From Calothrix sp. PCC 6303 (GTDB taxonomy: Bacteria; Cyanobacteriota; Cyanobacteriia; Cyanobacteriales; Nostocaceae), in assembly GCF_000317435.1 (NCBI RefSeq), contig NC_019751.1, positions 3,782,001-3,846,000 on the forward strand: 64,000 nucleotides of DNA. Direction: 5' to 3'. A program made the position numbers and the translations under genes. Positions 44,721 to 53,651 of the stretch are shown one piece after another; positions within the stretch are counted from its first letter, which is position 1, and every line of letters starts with the position of its first letter. The notes below the pieces were generated by a model. It saw only the letters and a list, made by a program, of their open reading frames with translations. It was not told the DNA's origin and made no database searches.

Positions 44721-46022
44721 CTATTTTTCAAATGGTAGCATTATGGGAATCTTTGGGTATATTGCTAACTCTGTTTCCGCATCAAAAAAATAAAGTTTGT
44801 CGGGTGTTAGTGATAGCCAAATTTCTTCACCCATTCGATAATGACGTTCAGGTGGTACCCGAATTTGGATGGTGTCGCTACCTAAAGGATGTGTTTGACG
44901 ACCAGGTAAAATCAAACTGACAGATAAATAAGTATCATTCCCCAAGTTTTCAACAAGTTCGATTTTGACGGGGAAATTTTTAGTTGCTGGCAAACTGACT
45001 GTAAAATGTTCGGGACGAATGCCCAAAATTAGGGTACGTCCATCATATTTTTGCAATGTGTTACCCCAAATTTCTGGTATAGTCATGCGAAAATCGCCGC
45101 TGGTGATGATGTGGGGTGCATGAAACTCCACAGGAATTAAATTCATGGCTGGGGAACCGATAAATTGGGCAACAAACAAGTTTGTGGGATGGTTATAAAG
45201 TTCGAGGGGTGGTGCAACTTGTTGGAGTTGTCCTTGGTTTAAAATGGCAATGCGATCGCCCATTGTCATCGCTTCAGTTTGGTCGTGGGTAACGTAGATA
45301 GTTGTGGTTCCTAACTGACGTTGCAATTTGACGATTTGAGCGCGGGTTTCGGTGCGTAACTTCGCATCCAAGTTAGATAAAGGTTCATCCATTAAGAATA
45401 CTTGGGGATTGCGCGCGATCGCTCTTCCTAACGCAACCCTTTGACGTTGACCACCTGATAATTGCTTTGGTAGCCGATTTAACAGTGCTTCCATTTGCAA
45501 CAATTGGGCTACATTCTTTACCCTCTCACGAATATTCCGCTCGTCTGCGGATATATAACGTAGTCCTTTCGGTAACTTTTTAGTTAATCCTGTCAGTGTA
45601 TTTTGGGTGAAACGATTTAGGGGAGAATTTTCTGGTTTTGGCTCTTGTAAATCTCTTCTTCGCAAACCAAAAGCGATGTTATCATACACCGTCATGTGGG
45701 GATAGAGGGCGTAATTTTGAAACACCATGGCAATATCCCGTTGTTTTGGAGGCAGTTCATTAATTAAGCGATCGCCTATCCAAATATTACCGCCTGTAAT
45801 CGTCTCCAACCCAGCAATTAATCTCAACAGGGTACTTTTTCCACAACCTGATGGTCCCACCAACACCATAAACTCACCATCTGCTACTGTCAGGTTAATT
45901 CGTCTCAAAATGCTTACACCTTCTGCTTGCGTAGCATCTCCCTGATTTGTCGATTTTGCCACACCTTCCCCTGAACGATGGGGAAAACTTTTGTAAATAT
46001 TTTCTAAAACAACTTTCGCCAC
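44721..46022 (-). CDS. ugpC: ABC transporter ATP-binding protein (UgpC/MalK type)
   Basis: 433 residues, GTG start at 46022. Importer ATPase for sugars or glycerol-3-phosphate. Walker A GPSGCGKST, Q loop FQNYALYPHMTV, signature LSGGQRQRVALGRA, Walker B VFLMDEPLSNLD, H loop VTHDQTEAMT, and a C-terminal TOBE-like regulatory domain (IRPEHFTVSL). Two insertions are seen: about 20 residues after SFPHRSG near the N-terminus and about 40 residues between Q loop and signature. No permease or binding protein is adjacent, as often for shared MalK-type ATPases. A tnpB element ends 33 bases upstream and probably separated the gene from its original promoter. Confidence 0.92.
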   Translation of the reverse strand: MAKVVLENIYKSFPHRSGEGVAKSTNQGDATQAEGVSILRRINLTVADGEFMVLVGPSGCGKSTLLRLIAGLETITGGNIWIGDRLINELPPKQRDIAMVFQNYALYPHMTVYDNIAFGLRRRDLQEPKPENSPLNRFTQNTLTGLTKKLPKGLRYISADERNIRERVKNVAQLLQMEALLNRLPKQLSGGQRQRVALGRAIARNPQVFLMDEPLSNLDAKLRTETRAQIVKLQRQLGTTTIYVTHDQTEAMTMGDRIAILNQGQLQQVAPPLELYNHPTNLFVAQFIGSPAMNLIPVEFHAPHIITSGDFRMTIPEIWGNTLQKYDGRTLILGIRPEHFTVSLPATKNFPVKIELVENLGNDTYLSVSLILPGRQTHPLGSDTIQIRVPPERHYRMGEEIWLSLTPDKLYFFDAETELAIYPKIPIMLPFEK

Positions 46023-46054
46023 GAGTACCTAAGCTATCTATAGTATTTTTACTA

Positions 46055-47386
46055 TTGAACCTCGCATGACTAAAAGTCACGCGATTCCTGCTTCATCGAA
46101 CTGCGCCGGAATTACTTCAGGACTTACAAGTTCTCCACAGGCGTTTTTTATAACCTCCGGCGTACCGACGGCGGTTAATAATCTCAAACCCTCACTTAAT
46201 ATATTAAGTGCTGCGTTTTTATCCCTTAAGTTGTAACTATTGCAACTAGGACAAGACCATTCACGTAACTTTAAATCTTTAACTAATGGGTTGATCAAGC
46301 CGCAGCAGTTACAAGTCTGAGATGAGGGGTAAAATGTACCAACTTTTTGCACAATCCTGTCATGCCACAAAGCTTTATATTCCAACATGGTAACAAATTT
46401 AGACCAACTAGCATCTGAAATACTCAATGCTAGTTTGTGATTCTTTACCATGTTAACGACTCGTAAATCTTCAATACAGATAATACTGTTTTCCTTGATT
46501 AGACGAGTTGACAACTTGTGCAGAAAGTCATCTCTCAAATTGGTAATCCGTTCGTAGATTCGAGCCAGCTTGATTTTCGCTTTGACTCTATTGCTACTAC
46601 CTTTTGTACTACGGGATAACTTTTTATTTGCTTTGCGTAACTTCTTTAATTGAAGTCGATAATATTTAGGATTTTCTATAACTTCACCTTCGCTAGTAAC
46701 CAGATAAGATTTAATCCCCAAGTCTAAACCAATATTTTGGGTGACATGAGGATATTTTTCTATCTCAGTTTCACAGAGGATACTAGCAATATATTTACCA
46801 GAAGAAGTCCGAGTAACGGTAACGTTGACAAGCTTTCCAGTAATATCTTGTGATTTATAAAACTTTATCCATCCTAATTTGGGGAGTTTTAAACGATTCT
46901 CTATAATTTGAATGTTTCCATTGGTAAGATTCGTCTTGTAAGATTGCTTGCAACCGTACTTCTTTTTGAATTTGGGGAAGCCTACACCTTTCTTCTTTTT
47001 AGACTTCTTCAAGTCAGTGAAAAAGTTTTTGTACGCTGCCTCTAAATTTTTGAGCGAGTTTTGCAGAGCAAATTTATCTACTTCCTTTAACCATTCAATC
47101 TCTTTCTTGAGAAGAGTTAACTCTTGGCTACAAGTATTGTAGTTTAAGGTTTTCTGCTCAGTCGCATATAACTCTTTCCTTAATGCCAGAAAACGGTTGT
47201 ACACAAATCTAGCACAACCTATCGTCTTGTTAATTAAGACTTCTTGGTTGTGGCTAGGAATAAGTGCAATTTTAAACGCTTTCTGCATTTTGATTTTAAA
47301 TGATTCCTTACAATAATTTTATCAGAATATGCAATCATTTAAATATAGAAATATGGAGAGCCTAACTCATGACTTGAAGTCACGAG
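46055..47386 (-). mobile_element. IS200/IS605-family tnpB-only element (copy 2)
   Basis: About 1.33 kb. On the minus strand the left-end hairpin is CTCGTGACTTCAAGTCATGAG (47386-47366), and the right-end hairpin CGCGTGACTTTTAGTCATGCG is followed by GAGGTTCAA (46063-46055). Left and right palindromes are variants of each other, as expected for this family. No tnpA. No target duplication is expected. It lies just upstream of the ugpC-type gene. Confidence 0.82.
46077..47288 (-). CDS. tnpB: TnpB RNA-guided nuclease of IS200/IS605 element (copy 2)
   Basis: 403 residues, very similar to copy 1 over the full length. RuvC residues: Asp in GLDLGIK, Glu in CIEDLRVVN, Asp in [11 protein letters not shown]; zinc finger CNCC...CPSC. 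The stop codon is inside the right-end hairpin. Intact, so nuclease activity is plausible. The TnpB-associated RNA would read through the right end into the ugpC leader, placing ugpC upstream DNA as the current guide. Confidence 0.94.
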   Translation of the reverse strand: MQKAFKIALIPSHNQEVLINKTIGCARFVYNRFLALRKELYATEQKTLNYNTCSQELTLLKKEIEWLKEVDKFALQNSLKNLEAAYKNFFTDLKKSKKKKGVGFPKFKKKYGCKQSYKTNLTNGNIQIIENRLKLPKLGWIKFYKSQDITGKLVNVTVTRTSSGKYIASILCETEIEKYPHVTQNIGLDLGIKSYLVTSEGEVIENPKYYRLQLKKLRKANKKLSRSTKGSSNRVKAKIKLARIYERITNLRDDFLHKLSTRLIKENSIICIEDLRVVNMVKNHKLALSISDASWSKFVTMLEYKALWHDRIVQKVGTFYPSSQTCNCCGLINPLVKDLKLREWSCPSCNSYNLRDKNAALNILSEGLRLLTAVGTPEVIKNACGELVSPEVIPAQFDEAGIA

Positions 47387-47867
47387 TGTGCGGCTTGCAG
47401 AAATCAAAACTAATCAAATCCACTTATCAAACTGATCCGATATTTAAAGCTAGAGTTTAGATTCGGGGATACTTGATATACAAATCAGCCATAATATACA
47501 GCTTAGTTTAACTTTCAGCACCCAATCCCCCATATTTGATATATTTGGGTCAAGCTAAAAATATGCTTGTATGGCTACTGTTCTAGATAATTTATCATCT
47601 AAATGTTATACAATTGTACTACTGTAGTTTCATAATTATTTTTAGCGAGAAAAATTTGCCGGAAAATTGATTTTTAGGCAATTGTCAATTAGTTTTTGCT
47701 GAGAAATACAGCAGATTTTAACTTGGTGAGGTGCAAAAATACCCCACCTGTAGTACCCCGCATCCCCTAACAAGGGGAAGGTTGGGGAGGAGTCTACCAT
47801 TTGTAAAATGTGTAGTTCTGCTGCTACTGCTATACATACTAATCAACTAAGAAAACTTTGAGGATTA
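47387..47867. other. Intergenic region before ssb
   Basis: About 480 bases, AT-rich. A CCCCTAACAAGGGG hairpin occurs near 47762, in GC-rich text (ATCCCCTAACAAGGGGAAGG) similar to repeats in other cyanobacteria. No gene is supported. Confidence 0.4.
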
Positions 47868-48497
47868 ATGAACAGTTGTGTTTTAATGGCGGAAATCACT
47901 AATCAACCCCAATTACGTCACACCCCTGACGGATTGGAGTTAGCAGAGATGATGATCCAGTTTTCCGGAACACGTCCAGATGACCCACCAGCAATGATGC
48001 GGGCAATTGGTTGGGGTAATATGGCAAAGGAAATTCATGCTAATTATCATCAAGGCGATCGCGTACTCTTAGAAGGGCGCTTAAATATGAATACCATAGA
48101 TCGTCCGGAAGGCTTTAAGGAAAAGCGGGCAGAATTAACTGTGCAACGTATTCACTCTTTGGGAAATATAGGCATCCCATCAGATGTACAGCCTACATAT
48201 ACTAGCAGTCCGGCACCCGTGATGGAACAACCACCTGCGGCAGCTGCGACGAATACGCGGAAAACTCCCCCACCAAACCGCACACCTGCTGCAACTCCCA
48301 GCTATGAAGCACCACCAGCAGCACCTGCAAGGACAAATGTTACTGCAAAGCCTCAGTATAATGAACCAGATCCGGATGATATTCCATTTATGCGCTCTCT
48401 TGATTCGATAACCGTAAAAGCAGGGTTACTTGACATTTATGAAATTGCCACCCAATGTCCCCAAGTAGGGATCAGTCATAAATTCAAGTTTATTTAA
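47868..48497 (+). CDS. ssb: Single-stranded DNA-binding protein family
   Basis: 209 residues. Residues 1-100 are an OB fold (NSCVLMAEITNQPQL, RAIGWGNMAKEIHANYHQGD, RVLLEGRLNMNTIDRPEGFK). Residues 105-165 are a Pro/Ala/Thr-rich disordered linker. The acidic tip DPDDIPF, normally the extreme C-terminus that recruits partners, sits at about 168-174 and is followed by 35 more residues (MRSLDSITVKAGLLDIYEIA and on). The start ATG has GAGGATTA upstream. Confidence 0.85.
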   Translation: MNSCVLMAEITNQPQLRHTPDGLELAEMMIQFSGTRPDDPPAMMRAIGWGNMAKEIHANYHQGDRVLLEGRLNMNTIDRPEGFKEKRAELTVQRIHSLGNIGIPSDVQPTYTSSPAPVMEQPPAAAATNTRKTPPPNRTPAATPSYEAPPAAPARTNVTAKPQYNEPDPDDIPFMRSLDSITVKAGLLDIYEIATQCPQVGISHKFKFI

Positions 48498-48694
48498 CTT
48501 TAATTTTAATTTGTCTGGTAGGGTGCGTTACGCGATCGCGTAACGCACCATTCATCAGAATTTGGAATGTAATAAATAAAACAAACTATGTAACGAACTG
48601 TAAATTTGACTCAAAGCCTTCTTACAAACCCTAACAGTAAACACAGCCACGCCAAATCTTTGCGCTTACCCCAACTGCCTACTGCCTTATCAAA

Positions 48695-49081
48695 TCAGAC
48701 ATCTACCTTGTAACTCAATTGGTGTTCATCTCCAGGTAAACCCCGGAAACCCCAATTGTGCTTAGGAGTTTCAAAAATTGTAATTTCCAAATCCTGTGCA
48801 GAAATACCCAATGGCTGAACCCGCTCAAACAACAACCGAATTAGCTGTTTTTTCGCTGCAACACTACGTCCTTCAAACATACTCAATTCAATGATTGTAT
48901 ACCGTTCCGTGCGGTCTGGCGGGTAAAAAAAGTCGGAACGCTCAAGGGGAAAAAACCTTTGGTTACGTTTTTCTGGGGGATATTGTAGAGCATCAGTCAT
49001 GCAGGAATTAATGATATCCGAAAGTTCTTGCTTAATCGGATCAAGGAATTCCCTCAAACCATAAATTTTTAGCTGCGGCAT
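48695..49081 (-). CDS. Tautomerase-superfamily protein
   Basis: 128 residues from ATG 49081, chosen because it places Pro directly after the initiator Met (MPQLKIYGLREFL), the N-terminal catalytic proline of this superfamily; a GTG three codons earlier would destroy that. A conserved beta-alpha-beta pattern follows (ERYTIIELSMFEGRSVAAKK, DLEITIFETPKHNWGFRG). The FETPKHNWGFRG end resembles the MSAD/tautomerase_2 subgroup. Substrate unknown. Confidence 0.85.
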   Translation of the reverse strand: MPQLKIYGLREFLDPIKQELSDIINSCMTDALQYPPEKRNQRFFPLERSDFFYPPDRTERYTIIELSMFEGRSVAAKKQLIRLLFERVQPLGISAQDLEITIFETPKHNWGFRGLPGDEHQLSYKVDV

Positions 49082-49379
49082 TGATATCACTCTGGAAATA
49101 CAATCCAGAGTATATTATGTCCGAAACATCTTAATGACGCGTAACCATCATTTTTAACTACGTTTGGGGGTTTAATTCCCCTGCAACTATCAACCAGCGT
49201 GTTACTTCGACTACCCTTAGTAACCATCAGGGTCAAATCCCCGTTACAAAACATACTCATTACTCATTACTTATTACTCATTACTTGTTTTTTAAGTCAC
49301 TCTCCGAAGTCTTACCTTGACGAATATCCCTTGAATGTGGACTAATGTCTATACACTAATAATCGTGGAGGATTAACCC

Positions 49380-49874
49380 ATGGCTTCCGATGGTGATGTC
49401 ACCTTGCGTCTTGCTCAACCTGATGACTGTGATGCACTTTTTTATTTAATTCAAGCCTTGGCAGAATACGAAAATTTATCTGATGCAGTAAGTGGTAGTT
49501 CTCAACTTCTGAAAGAACATCTTTTTGGTTCACCCAAGTATGCTGAAGCGATCATTGCAGAATTAAATCATCAAGTTGTGGGTTTTGCTCTATTTTTCCA
49601 CAATTATTCAACTTTTCTGACAAAACCGGGAATTTATCTCGAAGATATCTTTGTATTACCAGAATATCGTCGCCAAGGTGTTGGCAAAGCTTTATTAAGT
49701 AGGGTAGCTCAGGTAGCCCTAGAACGTGATTGTGGAAGGATAGAGTGGAGTGTCCTCGATTGGAATGAACCTGCCCAAAATTTTTATCGGTTGATGGGTG
49801 CAGCTATTTTGGATGACTGGAGAATTTGCCGGGTTAAGGGAGAAGGAATCGCCCAACTTGCAATTAAATCCTAG
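49380..49874 (+). CDS. GNAT-family N-acetyltransferase
   Basis: 164 residues. GNAT fold with acetyl-CoA-binding motif A (LEDIFVLPEYRRQGVGKALL), preceded by VVGFALFFHNYST and followed by WSVLDWNEPAQNFYRLMGA. This pattern is like diamine/spermidine acetyltransferase-type (SSAT) members. A GGAGGATT ribosome site precedes ATG 49380. Confidence 0.92.
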   Translation: MASDGDVTLRLAQPDDCDALFYLIQALAEYENLSDAVSGSSQLLKEHLFGSPKYAEAIIAELNHQVVGFALFFHNYSTFLTKPGIYLEDIFVLPEYRRQGVGKALLSRVAQVALERDCGRIEWSVLDWNEPAQNFYRLMGAAILDDWRICRVKGEGIAQLAIKS

Positions 49875-50126
49875 GATTTGTGAATTTAAAATGTAGAGCA
49901 GTTAACGGGGGATGCGAAGTCCCCCGTTATGGGTTAAAGAAACTTAAAAATAGAAATACAAATTTTAGACATGCTCTTAAAAGCATTCAGACAGCCAAAA
50001 CCAGAGCGTCAATGGTGCATTAATAGTTCGTTGTAGAGCTTGTATTTTTATATTGTGTCTCCCTTTTTATTTTTCGCCCTATTGGGCGAGCAATAATCTA
50101 GAATAAGTAAAAATTAAAGCAAAATA

Positions 50127-50366
50127 ATGTCAGAATCTCAATCTCCCAGCGTTTGGCAGTATAAACCTTGGTGGTGTCAACCTTGGTCTATTCTTCTCAC
50201 AGGTATCACGTTGATTGGTGGTAGCTGGTTAGTATTTCAGATTATTTGGCTAACCATTATTGTTGCTATCCCCATCCTCACTTGGATGATATTTTTCCTG
50301 ATTATTTATCCCAAATTAGCAATTAATAGTGAGATGCCAAATATCATAGAGCAACAAAAACACTAA
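50127..50366 (+). CDS. Small membrane protein (DUF6737-like)
   Basis: 79 residues, with SVWQYKPWWCQPWSILLTG at the N-terminus and two membrane helices. The Trp-rich WQYKPWWCQPWS segment is characteristic of a small conserved cyanobacterial family; DUF6737 is my recollection. Function unknown. Confidence 0.65.
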   Translation: MSESQSPSVWQYKPWWCQPWSILLTGITLIGGSWLVFQIIWLTIIVAIPILTWMIFFLIIYPKLAINSEMPNIIEQQKH

Positions 50367-50431
50367 ACCACATCTACTAAATACAGATTTTTCTAAAACC
50401 ATATTCTTAACCCCTAGGAAGTTCGTTGTTC

Positions 50432-51364
50432 ATGGTTAACATGCTTCCATTCAAGCCACAGGTACTAATTCTTTTCAATCCTTTTGCAGGGCAGGCTTAT
50501 AATCTGAAGCGATCGCTAGAAGGTGCCGCTGAGGTTTGGCGTAGTCGTGGTTGGGAAGTAGAACTTCGTCCCACCAAGGCTGCTGGTGATGCCACAATTC
50601 AAGCGCGAGAAGCAGCAATGAAAGGCTATGATGTGGTTGTAGCCGCTGGTGGCGATGGAACAGTTAATGAAGTGATGAATGGCTTAGTGGGTACAAATAC
50701 TGCCTTAGCTGTGTTACCCATCGGAACAGTGAACATTTGGGCAAGGGAATTAGGCTTATCCATGGAACCTAAACGTGCAGCCACAAGTTTGCTGGATGCA
50801 CACCTAGAAAAAATTGATGTTGGTAAAGCTGGAAATCGGTATTTTTTATTAATGGCAGGAATCGGTTTTGATGCTGCTGTCACAGCAATCATTAATCCCC
50901 AAGAAAAAAAACAACTGGGGGTACTAGCCTATGTCAAACAAGCCATACAACTAGCATGGAACTTTCCGGGGATTACTTCCCATATTCGCGTTGATGGTAA
51001 ACGGATACGGGGACGTATATTAATGTTAGTAATTGGTAATAGTCAGCTTTATGGGGGTGTAGTTAAGTTAACAGCACATGCCATTATTAATGATGGCTTA
51101 CTGGATGTCTGCGTTATTAAAGGACGCAGTATGTTAATAGCGCCCTTGAGACTACTATCTATTTTTACACGCCGTTATAACCTCGATCCCAAAGTGGAAT
51201 ATTACCGTGCCAAGAGAATCCAAATAAAGGGTAAAAAAGTTATGGCAGTACAAGTAGATGGGGATTATTTAGGTGTAACACCAATGAACTTTCAGGTAAT
51301 TCCTGGTGGTTTGTGGGTACTGGTTCCCCCCAGTGCAGATCAAGCATTATGGAAAATTAAATAA
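50432..51364 (+). CDS. YegS/BmrU-type lipid kinase
   Basis: 310 residues from ATG 50432 (ATG 50441 is also possible). Diacylglycerol-kinase-like catalytic domain: LILFNPFAGQAYN at the start, VVAAGGDGTVNEVMNGL (nucleotide-binding GGDGT) and LPIGTVNIWARELGL; then the C-terminal beta-sandwich with GIGFDAAVT and VQVDGDYLG. Probably phosphorylates diacylglycerol or a related lipid at the membrane surface. In the same direction as the preceding small gene. Confidence 0.92.
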   Translation: MVNMLPFKPQVLILFNPFAGQAYNLKRSLEGAAEVWRSRGWEVELRPTKAAGDATIQAREAAMKGYDVVVAAGGDGTVNEVMNGLVGTNTALAVLPIGTVNIWARELGLSMEPKRAATSLLDAHLEKIDVGKAGNRYFLLMAGIGFDAAVTAIINPQEKKQLGVLAYVKQAIQLAWNFPGITSHIRVDGKRIRGRILMLVIGNSQLYGGVVKLTAHAIINDGLLDVCVIKGRSMLIAPLRLLSIFTRRYNLDPKVEYYRAKRIQIKGKKVMAVQVDGDYLGVTPMNFQVIPGGLWVLVPPSADQALWKIK

Positions 51365-51434
51365 AGAACTGGTTCGATCAAAATCCAGTTCTCTACTTAA
51401 TAATAATAAACTTAGTAATAAACTACTGCGGCTT

Positions 51435-51866
51435 TTATTTCTGAGTAGGTGTTTTGGCTGTTTTCGCCATTTCCAAAAATGCATTCATATTTGCACCTGG
51501 ACGACGACGTTCGCTATTACCTGAACTCAACAAATATTTAGTAGCAAAGTTCTTTTCCACAGGCAATTCTTTCTTTCTGGCGGCAATAGCAGCTTTTTCT
51601 GCCGCATCTGCTTCTTTTTGAGCTTTAGCTGATTTTGCAGCTTCAATTTTAGCGGATTTGGCAATTGATGCGGCTTCTTTTTTTGATGCGTTGAGTACAG
51701 ATTTAGCAGCATCTTCAGCTACAGTAGGTGCTAATTCTGTTGTCTTCGGTGCAGCTGCTGATTCTGTTTTTTTTGGTTCAGTTGCTTTTACTTCTTCACC
51801 GTCTTTAAGTTCTAAGTAAAAACCATTGTCAGCTTTTTTCGCTAAATTTTTGATAAATCCCAGCAT
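51435..51866 (-). CDS. Ala/Lys-rich hypothetical protein
   Basis: 143 residues. A conserved start (MLGFIKNLAKKADNGFYLEL) and end (FATKYLLSSGNSERRRPGANMNAFLEMAK) flank a low-complexity Ala/Lys/Glu helix (about 45-100). Similar cyanobacterial proteins with the same ends and variable middles are known to me only as hypotheticals. Ribosome site AGAGGGAAATC. Soluble, perhaps nucleic-acid or membrane-surface binding; function unknown. Confidence 0.7.
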   Translation of the reverse strand: MLGFIKNLAKKADNGFYLELKDGEEVKATEPKKTESAAAPKTTELAPTVAEDAAKSVLNASKKEAASIAKSAKIEAAKSAKAQKEADAAEKAAIAARKKELPVEKNFATKYLLSSGNSERRRPGANMNAFLEMAKTAKTPTQK

Positions 51867-52939
51867 TGATTTCCCTCTCTAATAATGTAACATCATCACT
51901 ACAACCACTACGGAAAACAGTTGCCGTTTTACCGCTATAACTTAACTATTTGCTCTCAAATAGTTGTACTTTTGCAGATATTTATAACCAAAGACTATAG
52001 AATGAATTTGGCTATAATAAACACAAATTTGTATTATTAAAAATTTAACAATATCGTTAGTTATTTCTCACTTAACTGATTAGGGAAATAAGCTTCAATC
52101 CTAAATTATTAAATGTTAAACCTCGTCCACGATGAAACCCGGAGTTTTTTGAGGGATTCAAATGCCTCAAACAGCGACGTAAGGTAGACCCATAAGCTTC
52201 TTAGCGTACTGACATAAGCCACTCCGTGTCTACCCGTCAGGGTAGCGGCTTGTCGCAGGTTAGCATAAGCCCATGGGGCTGGCGTAGCCTACTCAAAGTC
52301 TTGATGGAAAACTACAGTTCTCAAGATAGACGAGGTTTATCTCAACGATATTATTTGTTGCAGCATTAACCCCTAGTTGTACAGTTACCCGCATAAACAT
52401 GTGTTAATACAAGAAATATACCAGAAATTTGTTCCCTAAATATATGTTAAACCTGATGAAATTATCTATGATTTTAGTTGAACAAAAGTTAAACTTTCGT
52501 CACTTTTTTTTACATAACTTAATCAGCTTATAACTTAAGCAACTGGCGCATTTTCTTGCAGGGTGTGTGATGCTTAGAGGATTGCGAACCTAGCAGTCAA
52601 GCTTTTGGTGTCACCCACCAAGTAATGATTATAAGTGAGTAAACCTGTTACAGGCTTCCTGAGTCTGACTAACTTGACGGAGAAAGAAATCTTCCCATAG
52701 CAAGCTTCTAACTACCTTTGCTGTTGATTGTGACACTTTCATAAGTTCTGTTTTAGAAGCTAGGACAGAGTTGTGACGTTTTCACTATAGATGTGACAGT
52801 TAGAGAGAATCCTCGGAAGTTGATCTTGGATGATAGGCTTACTATTTAACCTTTTTATTTTTTTAGAGCAATTATAAATTAGTGTCACATTCAATTTGCA
52901 GGCAAAGCCATAGTTCTGTTAATTTTTATCAAAATTTAG
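51867..52939. other. Gene-free region (about 1.07 kb)
   Basis: No supported coding frame on either strand. It contains the structured inverted-repeat element at 52117-52339, and short hairpins near 52600 (TTGGTG...CACCAA) and 52648 (CCTGTTACAGG). It also carries the promoter of the lipase gene. Confidence 0.45.
52117..52339. repeat. 223-bp hairpin-rich element with TAAACCTCGTC termini
   Basis: Perfect 11-bp terminal inverted repeats (TAAACCTCGTC at 52117-52127, GACGAGGTTTA at 52329-52339) enclose several strong hairpins: TTTGAGG/CCTCAAA, TCTACCC-GTCA-GGGTAG with an outer AAGCC/GGCTT, and AGCCC-ATG-GGGCT. Part of the core recurs in the repeat at 44414-44508. No coding capacity. Confidence 0.65.
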
Positions 52940-53575
52940 ATGGGAGTGATTTCCTCAGTGGACAGTATAAAGCAGTCGCGCAATCCGATCTTATTGGTAC
53001 ATGGCATTGAAGATACTGGACTAGTGTTCTCAAAAATGGCAATGCACCTTAAAAAATCTGGTTGGGATGTATATGCCATAAACTTAGTACCAAATAATGG
53101 AGATGTTGGTTTAGATGAACTAGCGCAACAGATTGCTAATTATATTAAGGGAAACTTTCCCCAAGACCAGATGCTAGATATTGTGGGTTTTAGCATGGGG
53201 GGAATAGTCAGCCGTTACTATGTCCAGAGACTGGGAGGAATTAAGCGTGTGCAGAGGTTTATCACAATTTCTTCTCCCCACCACGGTACTATTGCGGCTT
53301 ATGCTTCTAAGCGTCCTGGGTGCGTGCAGATGCGTCCTGATAGTTTATTTATCAAGGATTTGAATTCTGATGCTTGCATGTTGAAGGATATTAACTTTAC
53401 TTCAATTTGGACACCTTATGATTTGATTATTCTTCCACCAAGTAGTTCTCAAATGCCTTTTGGAAATCAGGTAATTATCCCCTCAATACTGCACCCATGG
53501 ATGTTGTCGGATATTAGAAGTTTAAAGGCTGTGGAAGAGGCGTTAGGTGAATCAGTTAGAAATATTACTATATAG
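52940..53575 (+). CDS. Alpha/beta-hydrolase, triacylglycerol lipase type
   Basis: 211 residues. PILLVHGIEDTG (oxyanion region), nucleophile Ser in DIVGFSMGGIVSRYYVQ, ISSPHHGT after strand 6, and His in SILHPWMLSD near the end. The pattern follows bacterial lipase/LipA-like esterases acting on acylglycerols. No signal peptide, so likely cytoplasmic. Confidence 0.9.
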   Translation: MGVISSVDSIKQSRNPILLVHGIEDTGLVFSKMAMHLKKSGWDVYAINLVPNNGDVGLDELAQQIANYIKGNFPQDQMLDIVGFSMGGIVSRYYVQRLGGIKRVQRFITISSPHHGTIAAYASKRPGCVQMRPDSLFIKDLNSDACMLKDINFTSIWTPYDLIILPPSSSQMPFGNQVIIPSILHPWMLSDIRSLKAVEEALGESVRNITI

Positions 53576-53651
53576 AATAGTGAAGAGAGACGGGACATGT
53601 CTCGTCTCTAGATTAATTTTCAGGTTTTACGAAAATCTGGGATATCTTCTG

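Noticed and set aside
52117-52339. Retron msr-msd
   Set aside because: The terminal inverted repeats fit superficially, but there is no reverse transcriptase gene within several kilobases and no branching guanosine context could be assigned.
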